Source: Setophaga petechia | Lineage: Eukaryota > Chordata > Aves > Passeriformes > Parulidae | Direction of reading: 5' to 3' | Assembly (NCBI GenBank): GCA_024362935.1 | Contig: JANCRA010000009.1 | Span: forward strand, 17,925,572 to 17,989,571 | DNA length: 64,000 bases | Shown here: piece by piece, positions 22,861 through 34,425 of the stretch | Position numbering within the stretch: position 1 is the stretch's first letter | How the letters are laid out: the number at the start of each line of letters is the position of its first letter | Notes under the pieces: generated by a model | Databases searched by the model: none | The model's input: the letters and a program-made list of their open reading frames with translations, nothing else | What the model was told of the DNA's origin: nothing | Program-made: the position numbers and the translations under genes

Positions 22861-23589
22861 GTCCAAAAAGAACTACAATATATCCTGTACGAACTTATCC
22901 TGTGTTTGCAGAGATGGATAACTTAACTTGCAAGCCTTGGGAAGCTGCTCAAATGTTACTCGGGAGAGTGGCTAAGATGAGATCATTTTGTGTGAAAAAT
23001 CCTTTTGAATTTGTAATTAGTATGTAATTTGAAATGTCTTTAAAAATAAGATAAAAGGGAAGCATTCATATGCATGGGGAGTAGTGTATAAAGAATGCAG
23101 GTTTCCTTTTATGTCCCTATTACTCTGTTTGATCCTCTTCAGTTTCTATAATTGCCTTCCATGAGATTATCTTCAGCACAATACATTTTCAATTCAGTGC
23201 AGACTAAAATTGTATTGTAATACTGAGGCTGCTTTGTCTTCAGTACCTCTTTAATAAATTCATAGTCAGCAGCAGCATTATTTGGTAAATAATATAAAAC
23301 CATGACAGGTTTGCTTAAAGCAGGAAAAACCTCAGGATGACTGAGGTGTAAGAAACAGCTCTGAATGAGCAATTCAAATGGAGGAGGCATTTAAATAATC
23401 AACTTCCTTTTGATAGGATTTTCCTGCTGCAGTGGAAGAAAGGAAAAATGAATAACTAAAACTCTCTTTCTTGCCTGAGCTGTCTCTGACTGCATGAAAT
23501 AATGGTCTTCACTTCAGGAAAGGAAAGGCACTCAAACTATCCTCATAGCTGAAGAAGATCTTTATAAAGGAAGAGGAGAAGGAGGTAAA
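22861..23589. other. Unassigned AT-rich non-coding DNA
   Basis: I see nothing recognisable apart from general AT-richness and short purine runs near 23570. Confidence 0.5.
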
Positions 23590-24545
23590 GGGGCCTAGGC
23601 TCTGGGGACAGGAGGGTGGAGTGTGATCTACTGATGATCTAAACAAGGAGGTCAAGTGCACACCCTGTAAACTTGTTAATGACACCAAGTTGGGTGGGAA
23701 TGTTGATCTGCTGGAGGGCAGAAAGGCTCTGCAGAGGGATCTGGACAGGCTGGATCACAGGGCCAGGGCCAATTGCATGACGTTCAGCAAGGCCAAGGTC
23801 GGGTCCTGAGCTGGTGTCTCAACAGCCCCAGGCACTGCTGCGGGCTGGGGGCAGTGCCTGGGAAGCTGCCTGGTGGAAAAGGACCTGGGGGTGCTGGTCA
23901 AAAGCAGCTGAACGTGATCCAGAGTGTGCCCAGGTGGCCCAGAAGGCCGATGGCATCCTGGCCTGGATCAGCCAGGTGTGGGCAGCAGGAGCAGGGCAGT
24001 GACCGTCCCCCTGTACCCAGCACTGCTGAGGCCACAGCTCCAATCCTGTGCTCAGCTCTGGGCCCCTCAGTGCAAGAGAGACATTGAGGGGCTGGAGCGT
24101 GTCCAGGGAAGGGCAACGGAGCTGGGCAAGGGTCTGGAGCACAAGTGCTGTGAGGAGCAGCTGAGGGAGCTGGGGGTGTTCAGCCTGGAGAAAAGGAGGC
24201 TTGGTGAGGTTCTTACTAGTCTCTACAGCTCCCCGAAAGGAGGTTGCAACCAGGTGGGGTCAGTTCCTTCTCTCAGGCTACAAGTGACAGGAGAAGGGGA
24301 AACGGGTTACACCAGTGGAGGTTTGATTAGCTACTAGGGAAAAATTCTTCATGGAAAGGGTTGTGAGGCTTTGAAACAGACTGTGCAAAGAAGTGGTGGA
24401 GTCACCATCCCAGGAGGTATTTAAAAGATACGTAGATATGGCACTTGGGACATGGTTTTGTGGTGGACCTGACAGTGCTGGGTTAATGGTTGGACTCAAT
24501 AATTTTGAAGGTCTTTTTCAACCTAAATAATTCTGTGACTCTCTG
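23590..24545 (+). mobile_element. CR1 LINE copy, sense, about 950 bp
   Basis: This copy covers the second half of the reverse-transcriptase frame and the 3' end. At 23669-23692 the region of the catalytic FADD box reads K-L-V-N-D-T-K-L, so the first aspartate is gone. Next come the 'CTCTGCAGAGGGATCTGGAC' phrase (23728-23747) and the 'GGAAAAGGACCTGGGGGTGC' phrase (23876-23895), and the 3' end 'CAACCTAAATAATTCTGTGA' near 24519-24538. Several frame-breaking indels are present. From 23955 to 24201 it is nearly identical to the copy at 12699. Confidence 0.95.
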
Positions 24546-26059
24546 GCACTACAGTACCTTCACCACCTTTGAGGCACCCATGCCAACTATGCTACCCAGA
24601 ATGTGCTATGCTGCTGCCAACCTACCCACAGATAATTAATATTTTCCAGCACCAGGACTGAGATGAGGGCTGGAGGTCTTTCAGAAAGGACACTCAAATA
24701 GGTGGAAATAAAAAAGAAGGGAAAGGTAGGTAGATGTCTCAGCTGCAGTGTGAACATGCTTCACAAAACTTGCCCAGTGCAGCTGATAATAAAAGGCAGC
24801 TGCAGCCACCTCCAGTGCTGCCTGCCTAGTCAGTGACAATGCACATGGGATTTAGTCACACATCTGCTGCAGGAGACCACACACATCACACCATGTTCAC
24901 TTACACAAGTAGGAGATAGCCATCCCCTTTAAATACAAAGTGTGTCAAACTGTATGACACCTATCCAAAAATAGGATAAGCTCAAAAACTGTCTTTTGAA
25001 TTGTCTTCTGCTTGACTGGAAACTGAGGGAAGAGCAGTCAGCTGTGAAGCAAACTCCTTTTGTTGCAGAGACCTACAGAAAGGCCATTCCATGACCCATT
25101 TATATAAATCAAGCCATATGGCAATACTCAGCATTTTCTCCTAACACTGTTAATTAAGAATTGACCACTCACTGGGTACCACTTAAAAAAATAATCCTCA
25201 TATCTTATAAATGACAAACTGAGGACTATTTATATCTTCAGTTTACGGTTGCTGTGTAATTAAATTTCATCCTAATCCTTTGCATTTGGAAATTTGCATA
25301 AAAATAATGAAGAAGAAAAAGTATCTTAAGGCATGTGGTTGGGAATAAGACTAAGAAGACATGCTAGAAGGTAGTGATGAGAAATGCAGACTGTGTGTCT
25401 TTGCAGCCAAATGCCTGGCAGTATATGACTGAATGGTAATCCTGGTTCTTGAGCACTACATTTGCAGCAGTCATTACAGGACAGCAAACACATGCACACA
25501 AACATACACAACATACACACACACCCTACAAAAATACCCTCTGAAAATCAGCCTGGTCTGAAGGAATGGGAGTTAAAAGCCCTCCCTTTAAGAGCCAAAT
25601 AGAAGAGAAAACACAGGAACTGACTGAGCTTGCCAAATCTTGATAGTGCTTTTCTGGCCCTGTGTCTGGTCTCCGACTGTGACAGAATACTTTTTCAAGA
25701 GAATTTCCAATATGTTCTGTAACTTCAAAGAGGACGTTCTAGTCAAAAATGGACAGAACTCTACCTTGTTTTCTGTGAAATCTGGAGGACTGTATATCTG
25801 GAAAGGGAAAGTATTTTTAGGTAACTTCCAGGGGTGGGACATATTTAGCTCAGTCCTGCCCAGGAGACCTTGATGTCGTTATGACTGAATTCTTCCCCAA
25901 AAAGGAAAAGAAGAAACAGGACCAGGGTCTAAAGACATGGAAAGGATGACACAACATAGCTGTGGACAAAAAGGGTTTGGTCAGGTTGGGTATGAGGAAA
26001 AGGCAGAGAGGCAAGGTGGGTCTCCATGCCAGTGAGGAGGGATGGCAGAAAAGGAGACA
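24546..26059. other. Unassigned non-coding DNA
   Basis: No gene or mobile element recognised. A loose CA-rich stretch lies at about 25493-25526. The last 150 bp may belong to the following CR1, whose 5' edge is uncertain. Confidence 0.5.
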
Positions 26060-27225
26060 GAGAAGCCTGGTGGATGAAGGGAAGGCAGTGCATGTAGTTT
26101 TTCTGGATTTTAGTATAGGTTTTGATACTGTCCCCCATAGTACCCTTCTGGACAAGCCCTCCAGCTGTGGGATGAGTGGGTTCATGGTGTGCTGGGTGAA
26201 GATCTGGCCTAAGGGCGGAGCTCAAAGTGTTCCAGTCAATGGGGCTGCATCTGGCTGGCCACTGCTCAGCAGCGTTGCTCCTTCAGGGCTCAATTCTGGA
26301 GTGAGTTCTGTTCAATATATTTGTTAATGGTCTGGGTGCAGGAGGTGAATGCACCATTGGCAAGTTTGCTGATAATACCAAACTGGGAGGTGCTGCTGAC
26401 TCTGTCAGGGGACAGGAGGCCCTGCAGAGGGATCTAGATAGATTGGAGCATTGGGTTATGATAATGGGATGAAATTTAACAAGCCCCATGCTGGTTCCTT
26501 CACCTAGGACAGAGTAGTACCAGACACATGTATAAGTGGGAGAGGAGTGGCTGGAGAGCCCTTTGGAAGGGGCCTTGGGGGTGCTGGAGGGCAGCAGCTC
26601 AGTGTGAGCCAGCAGGGAGCCCTGGCAGCCAGGAGGGCAAAGCCCAGCCTGGGGCACAGCCCAGCATCAGGCGCAGCATGTCCAGCCATGGGATTGTCCC
26701 CCTGTGCTCAGCACTGCTGTGGCCTCACCTCCAGGACCATGTGCAGCTCCGTGTTCACAATTTCAGGATGGGAAAGCACCTGGATGCCTCTGAAGGGGGG
26801 CAATAATGCAGGGGAAAGGGCTGCAAGGAATGGCCTGTGAAGAACAGCTCAGGACTTGGGGCTTGTCTAGTTGGAGAAAAGGGCTCTGAGAGGAAATGTC
26901 ATTGCTCTCCACAGCTTCCTGAGAAGGAGACTTGGAGAGGGAGGTGCTGAGCTCCTCTACCTGTTATCCATTGGTGGGGGTGTTTGTGAATTGTTCAAAG
27001 CTGCTCCAGAAGACATTCACACTGAGCATTAGGAAGTATGTCTTTACCAAGTGGGTGGTCAAACACTGGAGCAGGCTTCCTGGAGAGGTGGTGAGTGCTC
27101 CAAACTTGCCAGTGGTCAAGAGGCATTTGGATAATGCCCTGAACAACATGCTTTAACTTTTGGTCAGCCCTGGGTGATCACTGTGGGTCCCTTCCAACTG
27201 AAGCAGTCTGTCCTGTCCTGTTCTG
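26060..27225 (+). mobile_element. CR1 LINE copy, sense, longest reverse-transcriptase remnant
   Basis: A decayed reverse-transcriptase frame is readable from about 26064 (VDEGKAVHVVFLDFS, with the conserved D of motif A, then FDTVPHSTLL). The FADD box at 26365-26376 reads F-A-D-N, so the second catalytic aspartate is lost. The thumb and C-terminal region follow, with frameshifts and stops, for example between 26327 and 26528. The 3' end is at about 27225 after the 'GTGGGTCCCTTCCAACTGA' segment (27183-27201), with a TCCTG-like tail in place of the usual one. The copy is clearly inactive. Confidence 0.93.
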
Positions 27226-27268
27226 GTGGGGTGACAGTGTGGGATGCTGCAGTGGAGATATGTAGTGT

Positions 27269-27336
27269 AGTGGAGATGCACACCTTCAGTGCCTGTGTCT
27301 GAAGTGGAGATGCACACCTTCAGTGCCTGTGTCTGA
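27269..27336. repeat. 34-bp perfect tandem duplication
   Basis: Two identical units (27269-27302 and 27303-27336) lie 40 bp after the end of the CR1. A partial third copy (AGTGGAGATA at 27251-27260) precedes them. Confidence 0.93.
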
Positions 27337-30300
27337 GCTCAGGGTGGGTCTTTGTCACTGGTGTGGGCTTGGACAGCACCCAATTTTCACAGGAGGGATG
27401 TGAGAGTAGAGGAATCCCCCTTTCTAGGAGAGGGGTAGAGTGCTAGTGGCCCGTGTGACCTATGAGGAGGTGGTGTGCACGAAGCTGTGCACACTGTGGG
27501 ATTAGAGTTTTGGGGGATTAGATATAAACTCTATTTTGAATTTTGTAGGTGGTTATTAATATTTCATAGCCATCTAGTGCTGTGGTTTCTCTGTCATATT
27601 ACTGATATTGATCCTGCATGTGCAGTTCACTGATTGCCTGTTAATTATACGTCATTAAAAATAATCTCAAAATTGCTTTGATCCTGATTTGTTTAAAACC
27701 CCTTGAGCTAAGCACTTTTTCCCTTGTGACAGAGGACATGGCAGCTCTCACAGGAGAAGAGCGAGCACAGGCTGCCTCAGCTCTCTCACAGGACTAGGCA
27801 GGAGCAGCAGAACTGGGCTCCCTGAGCCACAGGCAATCCTCAAGCATCATGAAGGCAGGTCCCAGGCTGGGGAGATATTTCACAGCTTGGGGTGAGGTTG
27901 CAAGAGGGAGAGAGCCATCATGTCTTGCCAAGGATGGATGGGGCCAGCACACACCTGCATGTCCCTCCCAGGAGCTTCTCTAGGGAATGCCCTGGAGAAC
28001 CATTGTCTGGGCCTTGTAAGTCGTGCATGCATGCAGAAATTTATGTCCCAAACTCACAGCTTACAACAGTGTTCATTTGTACTACAGCAGCATAGACTTG
28101 CTGGGGGAAATGTTTCTTTCACTCTGTGCCTTGTGCTGAGCTCTACAAGACAAATATTGACCTTTGCAGCCCCCCTGGTTCACGTGGGCTCTGCTCCTCC
28201 TCCTGTGATGGAAGATGTGATTGAGAAGATGCTTTGCATTCACACCCATTATCAGATGTAGTCCATTCAGGTCAGCCAGGGGTTTTAAATCTCCTTGTTG
28301 GACCCATAATCAGCCCTCTACTCCACTTTGCAACCATGGTGAGCCTAATTCCCTTCTCATGAGGAAGAGGCACTCATGAGGTGCTCAAACTGGCTTCATG
28401 GTAGATTTTAGTCAGAGCATGAAGTAAACCTCTGAGTTCTACCCCGGTGCATGCTAAGGTAAAAAGATAGGTGCTGTCCCAGGGGTTGTGCTTAGAGTCC
28501 ACTTTGCAGACATAAATCACTAAAGGCATTGCCAGACAAGTTGTCTCCCTTATTTGGCTGAAATTAGTGAATGTGATGAGCAATCCTTCCATGCTGTGCC
28601 TGAAAGAGGCATTTCACCAAACTCTACCCTGTGCAGACAGGACTCAACTGAAGAGTTCACTGAAATGACAAGGTTCATCCTGTGCAGCTACTACAAGCAG
28701 CTGCAGGTATCACCATGAAGTAAGCAGTCATTTAAAAAGAAGGTAAGAAACATCATTTCCCCTTCTTCCTGAAGGCTCCTGAGTCCTCAGGCTGGGAGCA
28801 CTATACATATAAATGGTACCTATTAAGATAATTTTATAAGCTCAAGGCTTTCCCTGCTGTCTTTCCTTACTTTTGAGCCATGAGGGGGAGCACATCTTGG
28901 TGTGACTGTCCCTATGTCACCTTGTACAAGATGCTGGGTGGAGAAGCATCTCCCCAAATCTCCTGACACCCAGACTGCCTAGAAGAAGAGAAGGAGCAGT
29001 GCTGGGACCTGACCACAGAGCTGCCCTGCGCTAGGTTGGTGCTGATTGTTTCAGGTCAGGGCCCTCTTGACCAGACCCTGTACTCTACCCCATAAAGTAC
29101 CTGTGGCTCTCAGATATTTTCCCACCCTTCAGCAGGGACAGACAGGGCATACACTGTCACAAGTATCTTCCTGGTTGCAAACATGTGAAGGACATAGACA
29201 CTTCCACAAGTGCTAGCAGAGTGCAGCCTTCTAAATCTTCATCATACAGGAAGAAGAATTCAGCTTTAAGGTCAATAACTGCAAATAGTCCAAATTTTAA
29301 GCTTTGAGCTCGTAAAAATTTCTTGATAGATACCATTTATAAGAGAGGACAGTTTTCATACTGCCACAACAAATTTGGAAAAGCACTGCCCCTCTCCTGC
29401 ATGACACCTTCAGAGAAACAGCAAGAGCACAGTTTAGCTGCAGACACTAAGCAGAAGTTGCTGCTGTCACTCCATCCCCGGGGGAGTGACAAGAAGGGCC
29501 ACCTTGGACACAATCTACCTCTGAAGAAAGTGTATTTGCTTAAATATTCAGGATGTGATTGAGTTGTCTATGCCTATCTAGTGTCATTTTGATCTTTTGT
29601 GCAGAAATGTCTTTCTGGGTCCCACACATAAAATTAAATGAAGGAGCCATGCACGCTGTGTGTTGAATGCACACCATTCATGCACCTGGGTCATACAGGA
29701 CAGCTGCAGCATCTCCAGCTTGGGTCAACACCTGCATCTGCACCTGTTCCTCCTTATGGGTAGTCATCTGAAAATCCCTGGGGAAAGGGAGGAGGAGTGA
29801 GGGGGAAGAAAGATAATAATAGTCAAATAATCTATTCAATGAGATTCATGGAATTTGGGGACTAATGAATTCTATGAATAATATTTTCATTATTTTTCCA
29901 ACTCCAGTGCTAACAGAACTTATGAATAGTGATTGAAGCAAACCCTTGAATTATATGACAATGCTATTGAACTTTGGAAGCATATATTTCATAAAGTGAG
30001 GGGACTCTAGTTCTGCCCATCATCAGCTTGATGTAGATGTTCTTGAAAATGGTGAAACATGTATTTGACACTTTGGCCTTTCCTCACAGAAAGTCTGTGC
30101 TCAGATTACCTGACAGTAAGAATCAATCAATAATTCACATGCTGTTTCTCCCAGAAAATTGTTAGCAATTGCTTTCTTTCAGCACTTCAGAGATTACATC
30201 CCTGGAGATGGCAGATCTCTCAATTCTACAGTCCCCTCTCACTGCAGGGCAGCATGCCCTCGTCTCCAGAGGGGAAACTTGTTCCTCAGGGGAACTGCAA

Positions 30301-33300
30301 CCTGCCACTGTTCCTCAGCAGCATGTGCTGACAGCCCCTGATGTCGTGTCAGCTCTGCCTGCAGCTGCGGCAGATGCATCATAGGGGGATGCTGTCAAGG
30401 CTCTTCCCATATCTCATCTTTCTCAATATCTTCTCACCACTGGAGGTGACTACTGAATGTGGTCTCTAGACACAAGGGCAAAAGGAGGATTAATTTGTCC
30501 CTGTGAAGTTTGGCCAGGAAATACAAGCTGCTGTGATATGCAGAAGTCAGAGGCTTTCAGTTTCTACAGTGTTTCTGCTGCTGTTCCCCCATCCTGGGCA
30601 GGCAGAGGCACCGACCTCAGCATGCAGTGGCTGAGGTTTTGTTTCTAGCCTGTGTGCAGAAGTACTTCCTGATAACATCAGAACAACCTAAGACTTTATT
30701 GCTTGGGTGGATTTTAGCCCTTAATTACTTATGATATCCTCTTACCTTTGTCCTAACAGAGGAGCTGGAGAGTCACTGGATGTTTCCTATCCAGCCTGAG
30801 AAGTTGTGGTTGAGCAATAACATCTGTTCTATTACCAGCTCGAGCAGACTTAATGATTCCAAACAACATGGGTCCTACTGCATGTCCTGCCATACCATGA
30901 ATAAGGTTCATTAAGGTTCATTACTGAAGGTAAAAGATAACATGCATTCCTGGTATCAGTTCCCTGACACCAGATGTACAGCGCCCTTTGACATCAGTGA
31001 TGAAAGATCGCAATAAAGAAACACACCCAATAATTTCCCCCCTCCAAAATTCATATTCTGACTGATAACTGAGCTTGCTGCAAGGGACTGACTGTCATTC
31101 ACCAGCTAAATGTTGAATTCATCAGTTCCTGGAGGGCCTCTACTCAGTCAGAAATGAACATGGTTCGTACACATATTTAATTCTAACTTTGAAAGTAGAG
31201 AGGAATTTAACAGAACATTAAAGAGTGATGAATAAATTATAAAGGCATTAATGAGGCTGATGCTTATATCTAAAGGAAAAAGTCCCAGAGGGTTCTGGGA
31301 GCTCCAAAATTACTAATAACTTATTAATTTTAGAGTTGATAGTAGATAAAAAATTAAACATGCTAAGTATGAGTATGTACTGTGATTTCTGCTGCAGAAG
31401 ACAAAATCTTTCAGCTTATTATACTATGGGATATCATTTATAGGACTAGAGAAGTAATTACTCTTCTTTAGTATGTCTCTAGGAAAGATTGCACTTGGAT
31501 AACTCCTAAGCATTTGACTACATGAGGATATTGATAAACTTTGAGAGATTCCAACTATGAGCAAAGGAAATGATAAAAAGTCTGTGATAAAAAGGGTAGG
31601 GGACAAATCCTCTTTAGAAAGATGGAAAGAACTAGATATGAACAGAACAGAAAGCTGGTGAGAAATTATATGACAGAAGAAAAACTTTGTAGTCAACAAG
31701 TCAAAGGTCATAAGAAAAAAGAATTCTTAGCCAAATGTGCAAAATGGCCATAATTTTTACTTGAAGTATAAAACCACAAAGTGATGAATCAAAACAAAGC
31801 CACCAAAGAGAGAGGGCATTTTCTGAATCTTAATGTCTCCAGTTTCTCAAGTTGTGTCCTGAGGCTCCCTGCCTTTTCTCCCTGACCTAGGACCATAATT
31901 GGCAAATACTTACATAAACAAGTACCTTCATGCTTATGAGGTTTTCAAATCAGTTCAAAAGTTTTTGTGCACATGAATCACCCAATTCATGCTCTCAGGA
32001 TTGACAGAGCCACTTTGCCCTTCAGCATGCTGGCAAAATCAGCCCTGTCCCAGCATCACTCTGGCACAACCATACCAATGAACACACAGAGCAGCAGAAC
32101 TGGGATAAATTCTCACATGTCAAATAATGTCTGAGAGGCTGTCACTGAAGAGAGGCATATGTATAGAAAAGAGAGGATGTTGAAGGAAAAGGAGCATAGG
32201 TGGACACCAATCTGTGTAACTGAAAGAAGATGTAGTAACTTAAGTTAGAGGGAACAGAGGCCAGGATTGGCAGCACCCTGTGAACTGCCTTATGCAGCAC
32301 AGACTCATATGTAGGGTAAAAAAAAATAAATTGTAATCTGACTTTATCCTTCCAAGCCCCTGGGTGTGCTGTGGGTCCTTTTATTTTGAGTGAGGGTTGG
32401 AGTCCACATAACAACAACAACAACAAAAAATCCTTGAAAATGGAGAATGTATGCGGGATTTTACTTCAAGAATGAAAACATTAAGAAAGTCTGGTTGATT
32501 TCAGCAGGAATTTTCACAAACACAGATTCACAAATAGTGTGGTTTATTGGAACAACAGATAATGGATTCTTTTAGATTACCATTGATAAATTCACTAGAC
32601 CTGCAGAATATAAAATATATAGCACTCTGTACATCTGTTCCCAGGTATACTCTGACACAGTCTAAAGTGCAAATCTTACCAAAAGAGGTGCTCCAGATTT
32701 GGGGAGAAGAGATAAACAAGCCTGTTGACTTGTTTGCAAGGTGATCATATTTTCATCCTCTACCATGAAGGATTTCAAATGCCAATTTATACATTTATAA
32801 GAGGATGTGAGACTTTAGCCAAATATTCTGTTACTACCATCATAAATGGGGTCTGTGTGCGGGGCAGCCAATTTATATGTAAATGAAGAATATAGAGAGT
32901 AAGAAAGAGAGAGATTACAGAGATTTGTGCAGGGATGGAATGGGACCCTGATGCCTTAGCATAACTCCCTCTCCCACCTGGCTGACTGCACAGTGGTAGG
33001 GATCATCCAGCCTCTGCCCAATAACCTATTCCCCCTCAACATGTCATCATGCCCATGGAAATCCCTTAGTCACCTATGCCATGGCACAGCTCACAGAAAT
33101 CCCTCACTAAATATGTCATGGCATAGCTCATGACTCTAGGTCTCTTCTCTACAGAAGTCACAGGACCATGGGACAGCTCAGACTTGGAGTGACCTCAAGA
33201 TGCCACTGATTTGGCTTTCTGCTTACAGCAGATCAACTCTGTGATCCTCCAGCTGGGTCTAGATAACCTACAAAGACTGCATAATATGCACATCTGACTG

Positions 33301-33369
33301 TCTTCATAGGGAATTTTTTTTTTCCTTATAGCCAAGCTGAAACTCTGCTCTTTCAGTTTCTCTTTGTTT
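27337..33369. other. Long unassigned non-coding stretch
   Basis: About 6 kb in which I recognise no gene, RNA or mobile element. Small direct repeats occur near 30902-30922 and as an imperfect 60-bp pair at about 33055-33130. Open frames are at most 113 codons (27920-28261, +) and show no motif. Confidence 0.5.
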
Positions 33370-34425
33370 CGTACCCTCCCTCCCTGCATGGCTGTAAAAA
33401 GCCCATCTCCATCCCATCAAGGAGCTCTCCAGGGGCATTGGGGGCTGCTGTTAGGTGCTCCCAAAGCTGCTGCTGCTCCAGGCTTAACAAGCCCAGGCTC
33501 CCCAACACCCTGGGGCCCTCACCTGAAATCATTCATTTATCAACGTCCTTTTTCCATAGGGGGGGAACACTAAACTGGGTGCAGTGATTTAATGAGTGCT
33601 GAGTAGGTGGAAGCAATGACTGCCCTTGCTCTCCCTTTCTGTCCCTGTTTGTGTGCCCAGGCCACTGTCTGGCCACTGTTGCTAATGGGTTTGCTGCTGG
33701 CCCATGTCCCTCTCACTGCCCACCATGACCTTCAGAGCCTTTCTCACAGACCTGCTCCTTGAGCAGTATTGAGTCTGTATTGGTGCAAAGGATCCTTTGA
33801 TCCACAGAAAGGACTTTGCATTTGCCATTGCTTCATTTTTTGTTGTCCTAGTCAGCCCATTCCTCCAGGTCCCTTGGAATGGCAGTGGTGGTTCAATTTG
33901 AAGTCATTGCACACCAGGTGAAAAAGGTCTCTGTTTTCTCTTCTCAACCTCTGCTAAAGATCCTTGGGACAGGTCCTGGTGCTGATTGCTTTGGTATTTC
34001 TCTTGTTGCCAAACTCCAGGTAAAGATGAGTTATTATTCAATCACCCTCTAAAGCCAAACATCTATCCAGACTACAAACCGTCTGACTTTTTCCCTTTCC
34101 TACTGCAGCATCCCATCTTGAATAAAAGAATATGATGGAAAAATCCTTGAATGCCTTGCTAAACTCAATGAAAATAACATCTGCTACTCTGCCATCGACC
34201 TGCAACACAGTCCTAGGTGGAAATCAGGCTGGCCAGGTAAGGCTGACCCTCGGTAAATCCATGCTGACTGCTACCAGTCACTTTCTTCTCCTTCCTGCAC
34301 CCAGAAATGTGCTCTGAGAGACTTGCTGCATAACATTTCCAGGGACCAAAGATAATCTGACTGGTCTCTGCTTCCTTGGTTGTCCTCTGGCCTTTTCTGA
34401 AGGTGTTGTTTTGAAGAAGCGTCAG
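33370..34425 (-). mobile_element. CR1 LINE copy, antisense, about 1 kb
   Basis: Antisense CR1 landmarks appear in order on the plus strand: 'CCTGCATGGCTGTAAAAAGC' (33383-33402), 'GGGTGCAGTGATTTAATGAG' (33577-33596), 'GTCTGTATTGGTGC' (33772-33785), 'GGACTTTGCATTTGCC' (33809-33824), 'CCAGGTCCCTTGGAATGGCA' (33867-33886), 'GTAAATCCATGCTGACTGCT' (34253-34272), 'ATTTCCAGGGACCAAAGATA' (34335-34354) and 'GGCCTTTTCTGAAGGTGTTG' (34390-34409). The order covers most of the reverse-transcriptase domain. The copy is old, with many deletions, and lacks the terminal CR1 tail. Confidence 0.85.
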
